Origin: Spirochaetia bacterium
Lineage (GTDB): Bacteria; Spirochaetota; Spirochaetia; Sphaerochaetales; Sphaerochaetaceae
Direction of reading: 5' to 3'
Length of the DNA: 10,155 nucleotides
Assembly: GCA_900769955.1 (NCBI GenBank)
Contig: CAAGIP010000148.1
Location: 1 to 10,155 of the forward strand
The notes beneath the pieces are model-generated. The model was given only the letters and a program-made list of their open reading frames with translations, ran no database searches and was not told the DNA's origin. This document shows, piece after piece, positions 6,354 to 10,155 of the stretch. Positions within the stretch are counted from its first letter, which is position 1. The number at the start of each line of letters is the position of its first letter. The position numbers and the translations under genes are program-made.

Positions 6354-7244
6354 TTAACGCGAATATATGAGAAAATCCTTGACCGAGGCTCCCTCAGGAT
6401 GCTGTTTGGAGCCATTCATATAGTTCTTCACATTCTTCTGAACATAGGAAACAACTTCACTGAAGTATCTTTTCCCATATGCAATGCCGACATTGCCTGT
6501 TTCAGTATTGAAACCAAGGGACTGGAGGAAACAGCGCGTCATATTGCCATATCCGTAATTTTCCCATGATTTTTCCTCCGAGGAAGCACCTGTCAGGACA
6601 AAGATGTTTTCATTTTTTTCAGGAAGGGCGAGAAAGTCTTTAAATGGATAAGATGCATTGTCGGGCGTCAGTGAGTCATTGAAGACACCTGAATAGCAGC
6701 TGTCGATTACAAGAAACTTTATCCCATCATTACCTTTTACGGACTGATATATCTCATCAGGGGTAATCATAACAAGGTTTTCTCTCCTGATACCGCCTTT
6801 ATCATTTATTGTATTGAGCACCAGCTCTCCCGTTTCTTCCATGCCATGACCTGAGTAGTGGAAGATGAAAAGATCATTCTGATCAGTCTTTGATGCAAAA
6901 GCTCTGAGATATAAGAGAATATCATCCTTTATGGATGTATTACGGGAGAATTTTTCGTTTTTAATGGAATCACCATTTACCTTGACTGAATAGGCGTATC
7001 CATTCTGTGTTAAAAGCACTGAAGTGAAAGGATAACCGCAGCTGTCTGAAATGTATTCAAGCTCTTTTTCAACTCCCATCTGGTCATTAAGCGTACTTGT
7101 AAGGGAACCTATTCCAGTTGCTGTACCGTAGTTCAGGGCAACTGAGATGAGATAAACATTCCTTGATGAGCTATTCTGCGGCATTATGAGCTCACAGCCT
7201 GTAAGAAGGATGAGTAAGAAGATGAGAAGAAGGAGCTTTTTCAT
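6354..7244 (-). CDS. Caspase-like (peptidase C14 fold) lipoprotein, first copy
   Basis: The 296-aa product has a textbook lipoprotein signal, MKKLLLLIFLLILLTGC, with the lipidated residue at Cys17. A caspase-like protease domain follows, starting at VYLISVALNY (30-39). The catalytic pair is present: His133 in FHYSGHG and Cys183 in VIDSCYSG. The later core (VLTGASSEEKSWEN, about 216-229) aligns with the corresponding stretch of the paralogue at 4555-5505. A start 11 codons upstream (7277) is possible, but ATG 7244 directly precedes the signal peptide and has GGAG seven bases before it. That ATG overlaps the barrel gene's TGA (ATGA). The gene is visibly more AT-rich than its paralogue: the lines near 6900-7020 are about 33-37% GC by hand count, against about 53% near 4860-4980 in the other copy. 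No substrate or known pathway is evident. It should act in the periplasm or at the outer membrane. Confidence 0.88.
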   Translation of the reverse strand: MKKLLLLIFLLILLTGCELIMPQNSSSRNVYLISVALNYGTATGIGSLTSTLNDQMGVEKELEYISDSCGYPFTSVLLTQNGYAYSVKVNGDSIKNEKFSRNTSIKDDILLYLRAFASKTDQNDLFIFHYSGHGMEETGELVLNTINDKGGIRRENLVMITPDEIYQSVKGNDGIKFLVIDSCYSGVFNDSLTPDNASYPFKDFLALPEKNENIFVLTGASSEEKSWENYGYGNMTRCFLQSLGFNTETGNVGIAYGKRYFSEVVSYVQKNVKNYMNGSKQHPEGASVKDFLIYSR

Positions 7245-7786
7245 AATGAAACTCCAAATCCCGCTGAAAGATTCCACCTTATGGAGTCCCTTCTGTACTC
7301 CCCTCCGAGCGATGCATTGAAAACCAGGCGAGAAATAATCTTCTCAATTCCAAGTCCTGCTTCGAGGGATCCGTATGAGATGAGTGAATCATTTCTGTCA
7401 TCATGACCTGAGGCAAGGTTATATGTCATGTACATACCTGCTCCGGCGCCAAGCGAGAGTTTGAAATATGCACTGTCGGATGCAGGTATTCTGACCTTCA
7501 CTCCTGCAGATGCACCGCATGAACTTTTAGTTCTCGCATAATTGAAAGTCATTGAATCCGTAATGTATGAGAGCCGGATGTAAGGATTGACGGAAACTGA
7601 TTTGTTTTCAGACACAAATAGTTCCGTATCAGCTGCAAAGCGACCGGAAGTCCTGAAGAAGATATCCTCACTGTAGAGGAGAGAGTGGGAAAAGTCGGCA
7701 CCTGCTGTGAGTGTGAGATTAACTCCTGCACTGAGCTCTGCCATAATGGCGATTATGAACAGTGTCAGTATCGCTTTTCTTTTCAT
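7241..7786 (-). CDS. Small exported beta-barrel-like protein (OMP1), partner of caspase-like lipoprotein
   Basis: The 181-aa product begins MKRKAILTLFIIAIMAELSA, a signal peptide with likely cleavage at about residue 20. The mature part is a run of alternating short strands (NLTLTAGADF, VNPYIRLSYI, FKLSLGAGAG, LSAGFGVSL) suggesting an 8-strand-sized outer-membrane barrel; no named family is recognised. An earlier ATG at 7798 adds four residues but abuts the AGGGAG Shine-Dalgarno with no spacing, whereas ATG 7786 has a 12-base spacing, so 7786 is preferred with reserve. The gene starts 18 nt after the ABC ATPase stop and its own stop overlaps the caspase-like gene's ATG, so it links the transporter operon to the protease. 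The C-terminal half resembles that of OMP2 (5502-6044). Confidence 0.75.
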   Translation of the reverse strand: MKRKAILTLFIIAIMAELSAGVNLTLTAGADFSHSLLYSEDIFFRTSGRFAADTELFVSENKSVSVNPYIRLSYITDSMTFNYARTKSSCGASAGVKVRIPASDSAYFKLSLGAGAGMYMTYNLASGHDDRNDSLISYGSLEAGLGIEKIISRLVFNASLGGEYRRDSIRWNLSAGFGVSL

Positions 7787-7804
7787 GCTCAGTTGCATCT
7801 CCCT

Positions 7805-8812
7805 TCAGATCAGTTTCTCATTCCTGTAAAACCTCATACCTGATTTCCTGATATAGGCATTCACATACTTATTATCGGGTCTTGTCTCGCTTTCCGCAAG
7901 CAGGTCATGACCATTATATCTCAGCAGGATGAGATAATGTGAACCAAGATAGTCGAGGGAGATGACTTCCGCATTCTCAAGAGTGATGTACTGATCAAGG
8001 TCTCCCCAGAACTGTCCTGATTTGATGATGACGTTCTCAGGCCTGAAGAAGACAGTGTCTATTTCATCACTCTCATAGCCGAAAGAGTCAGGTGTCATCG
8101 ATGTGCCTTCTCCTGTGAACATGGCAGTAAACAGGGTAGGCGGATTCCTGTAAAGCTCCTCAGGCGTTCCGGTTGCTTCCACATGACCGTCCCTCATTAT
8201 GATTATCCTGTCGGAAATGCTGAATGCTTCCTCCCTGTCATGGGTTACATAGAGCGTTGTCATGCCGGAAGAGGCTTCATGTATCCTCCTGATCTCACCT
8301 TTCAGTCTTTTCCTGAGAGCCGCATCAAGTGCGGATAGCGGTTCATCAAGCAGAAGCACATCGGGCTCCTTTGCAAGTGCCCTTGCAAGTGCAACACGCT
8401 GGCACTCACCTCCGGAGAGTGTTCCTACCTTCCTTTTCTCATAACCATCAAGACCCACAAGATGGAGAAGGGTAGAAACCTTTGCCTGGGTTTCCTTTCT
8501 TCCGGTCTTTTTCATCTTCAGTGCATATGCGACGTTCTTTTCTACATTCATGTTTGAAAAGAGTGCATAGTTCTGAAAGACCATCGCAATGTTCCTCTCC
8601 TGCACGCGTTCATGGGTTATGTCCCTGCCGTTCAGGATCAGTTTGCCGGAGAAGGCTTCGTTGAGACCAGCGATTATTGAAAGGACCGTACTCTTTCCCG
8701 AGCCTGAGGGACCGAGGACAGAAACGAACTCTCCTTCCTCAAGGGAAAAGGAAAGATCCAGTGTGAAGTTCTTATATCTGACGCTCAGGTTCTCTGCCTT
8801 CAGTTTTTCCAT
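7805..8812 (-). CDS. ABC transporter ATP-binding protein with C-terminal TOBE-like region
   Basis: This 335-aa protein powers the adjacent permease by ATP hydrolysis on the cytoplasmic face. Motifs in order: Walker A GPSGSGKST (34-42), Q-loop Gln80 in MVFQNYALF, signature LSGGECQR (132-139), Walker B DVLLLDEP (151-158) and switch His191 in YVTHDREEA. The long tail (about 250-333) includes FFRPENV, as in TOBE-type domains of the FbpC/PotA/CysA group. ThiQ proteins are usually only about 230 aa, so the tail is longer than expected for a thiamine system. Start ATG 8812 is preferred over an upstream in-frame codon (8887) because AGGAGGA precedes it at normal spacing and because ABC domains begin this way. 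It overlaps the permease's end by 13 nt, indicating coupled translation. The stop lies 18 nt before the preferred start of the first barrel-like gene. Confidence 0.93.
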   Translation of the reverse strand: MEKLKAENLSVRYKNFTLDLSFSLEEGEFVSVLGPSGSGKSTVLSIIAGLNEAFSGKLILNGRDITHERVQERNIAMVFQNYALFSNMNVEKNVAYALKMKKTGRKETQAKVSTLLHLVGLDGYEKRKVGTLSGGECQRVALARALAKEPDVLLLDEPLSALDAALRKRLKGEIRRIHEASSGMTTLYVTHDREEAFSISDRIIIMRDGHVEATGTPEELYRNPPTLFTAMFTGEGTSMTPDSFGYESDEIDTVFFRPENVIIKSGQFWGDLDQYITLENAEVISLDYLGSHYLILLRYNGHDLLAESETRPDNKYVNAYIRKSGMRFYRNEKLI

Positions 8813-10155
8813 TTTCTTCCTCCTGCGGTCTCTGCGACAAGGAATATCACCAGTGTCGTTGCAATAAGTACGGTTCCAACCGCACATGCTCCCTGATAGT
8901 TATATGAGTTTATCAGCCTGTAGAGCAACAGGGGGAGTGTGGTAATCTTTCCCTCTGAGAGTGTCATAGTTGCATTCATTTCACCCATTGAAAGCGCGAA
9001 TGAGAAACTGAATGAGCGCAGAAGAGTGCTCCTCAGCAGTGGCTTTTCGACCGTTGCTGAGGCCTTTGCTTCCTTTGCCCCCAGTGTGTATGCGGCATAC
9101 AGGATTCGCTCATCAATGCTTCTGGCAACGGGAAGTATTGTCCTGAGTGCAAATGGAAGCACGATTACAAAGTGTGCAAGAAATATGAAGATAACTGAGC
9201 TTGTCATCCCCCTGAAGGGAAGCTTTGCCCTGAGAAATGAAAATCCAAGTGCCAGTGTGACGGAGGAAATCATCATGGGAAGCATTCCGGTAACTTCACC
9301 GAGCGTGCTTCTGACTCTTGTGATGTAAAGTGCAAGCTTTTCGGCAAGGAAGGTGGAAAGAAGGGCGGATGCTCCTGCGATAAGTATGCTGTTGAGAAGT
9401 GCGGTTCTGGCATCCTTAAGCCCTGATACAGTTGATCTCAGGCCGAAGAGCTCTTCATATGCGCGGAGTGTGAAGCCTGTGCCGTATCGTGATGAGGTTG
9501 ACCATACAGAGCGGATGGGAATCGACAGCAGGGGGCCGAGCATGAATATGAGAAGAAGGATTGTATATATCATTATGACTATATGAGTTCCCTTCTTGGG
9601 GTTTGCGGCACGCTCGGTTTCTGCTTTCTCATCGGGCCGGGTATGCTTTGAAATAAGTGTGTATACTACCACAAGTATGGTGTTGAAGAAGAGTGCGTAA
9701 AGTGCAAGTGCCGATGCCTTCGCACTTTTGCCCATTATGTTGTTGGTGCGGTAGATTTCAACTTCGAGTGTCGTGAACTCGGGGCCGCCTCCCAGCACCA
9801 GGATTATCGAGAAGGATGTGAAGCAGTAGAGAAATATCAGAAGTGCTGCGGAAAGCAGAACGGGAAGTATCCTCTGAAGCGTAATGGTAAGGAATATCCT
9901 CATTTTTCCTGCCCCAAGTGTTGCCGCGGCATTTTCAGCTGTTTTTGAAAGTGATGACCAGTAGTTTGTCAGCAGTGAAAGTGCCACGGGAAAGTTAAGA
10001 AAGGCATGGGCAAGAATTATTGCCTTAAAGGAGTATAGTATCTTCACGACGGGCTCATCGCTTTTAAGAAGTGCCATGAGCATTTTGTTCAGAAATCCGT
10101 TATTGCCGTAGAAGATGACGAAGCCCAGAACCACAAGAATTGAAGGAAGGACAAA
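8800..10155 (-). CDS. thiP: ThiP-like two-domain ABC transporter permease (5' end outside window)
   Basis: The frame is open to the window edge and ends at TGA 8802-8800, giving 451 visible residues. Family members have about 530, so roughly 80-100 N-terminal residues are missing. It is an integral inner-membrane protein with two fused permease domains and many hydrophobic segments, separated by a charged linker (SKHTRPDEKAETERAANPKK, about 3' of base 9665). Each half carries an EAA-type loop that docks the ATPase: AENAAATLGAGKMR in the first half and LYAAYTLGAKEAKA in the second. The stretch CFTSFSIILVLGGGP followed by TTLEVEIY closely resembles ThiP, the thiamine/thiamine-pyrophosphate permease, as I remember it; related ferric-iron (FbpB) permeases are the main alternative. 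The substrate-binding protein is not in the window and would be expected upstream. Its stop overlaps the ATPase start by 13 nt. Confidence 0.85.
   Translation of the reverse strand, partial: FVLPSILVVLGFVIFYGNNGFLNKMLMALLKSDEPVVKILYSFKAIILAHAFLNFPVALSLLTNYWSSLSKTAENAAATLGAGKMRIFLTITLQRILPVLLSAALLIFLYCFTSFSIILVLGGGPEFTTLEVEIYRTNNIMGKSAKASALALYALFFNTILVVVYTLISKHTRPDEKAETERAANPKKGTHIVIMIYTILLLIFMLGPLLSIPIRSVWSTSSRYGTGFTLRAYEELFGLRSTVSGLKDARTALLNSILIAGASALLSTFLAEKLALYITRVRSTLGEVTGMLPMMISSVTLALGFSFLRAKLPFRGMTSSVIFIFLAHFVIVLPFALRTILPVARSIDERILYAAYTLGAKEAKASATVEKPLLRSTLLRSFSFSFALSMGEMNATMTLSEGKITTLPLLLYRLINSYNYQGACAVGTVLIATTLVIFLVAETAGGRKWKN

Noticed and set aside
4555..7244. Gasdermin/caspase defence system
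   Set aside because: Caspase-like proteases do occur with bacterial gasdermins, but the partners here have signal peptides and beta-strand patterns, and no gasdermin-like or sensor gene is visible.
8800..8887. Longer N-terminus of the ABC ATPase starting at 8887
   Set aside because: The added residues (with CRRDRRRKK) are unlike ABC proteins and derive from the permease's end; the ATG at 8812 has a strong ribosome site.
8939..9586. + strand open frames opposite the permease
   Set aside because: No family resemblance, no ribosome sites, and they mirror a clear membrane protein on the other strand.

Overview
The window (10,155 bases, middling GC, dense coding, short or overlapping gene junctions) comes from a double-membraned bacterium: it encodes lipobox lipoproteins, small beta-barrel-like exported proteins and an HtrA-type envelope protease. 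Strong AGGAGG-type ribosome sites and the protein styles suggest a spirochaete (Sphaerochaeta/Treponema-like), but that is an impression, not a proof.

Layout. Left (1-1229, + strand): the 3' part of an IS200/IS605-type element, consisting of a tnpB cut by the window edge and its right-end hairpin. Next (1270-4583, + strand): a two-gene operon, an HtrA/DegP-like membrane-anchored serine protease followed by the excision-repair helicase UvrB, overlapping by 16 nt. From 4555 to the right edge everything is on the - strand. Reading in the direction of transcription (right to left) there is a ThiP-like two-domain ABC permease (cut by the right edge), its ABC ATPase with a TOBE-like tail (13-nt overlap), then 18 nt later a small exported beta-barrel-like protein (OMP1), a caspase-like lipoprotein (4-nt overlap), a 309-nt gap, a second barrel-like protein (OMP2) and a second caspase-like lipoprotein (4-nt overlap). 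The last gene runs 29 nt into the 3' end of uvrB.

Most notable is the duplicated cassette: two tandem copies of [small exported barrel-like protein + caspase-fold (peptidase C14) lipoprotein], each joined by an ATGA stop/start overlap, each protease keeping a lipobox and the His/Cys dyad (GHG and DSCxSG). The copies are well diverged and differ in base composition. The downstream copy has its own candidate promoter and an elaborate leader: a perfect 14-bp inverted repeat 84 nt apart, a possible 24-codon leader peptide whose ribosome site lies in one arm, a 13-bp palindrome beside the ribosome site, and a TTG start codon.

How the parts work together: the transporter probably imports thiamine or a related solute, with its binding protein outside the window. 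The first barrel/caspase pair is placed as if co-transcribed with it. The barrel and caspase lipoprotein probably act together in the periplasm or outer membrane; their substrate is unknown. No tRNA, rRNA, CRISPR array or convincing intrinsic terminator was found.
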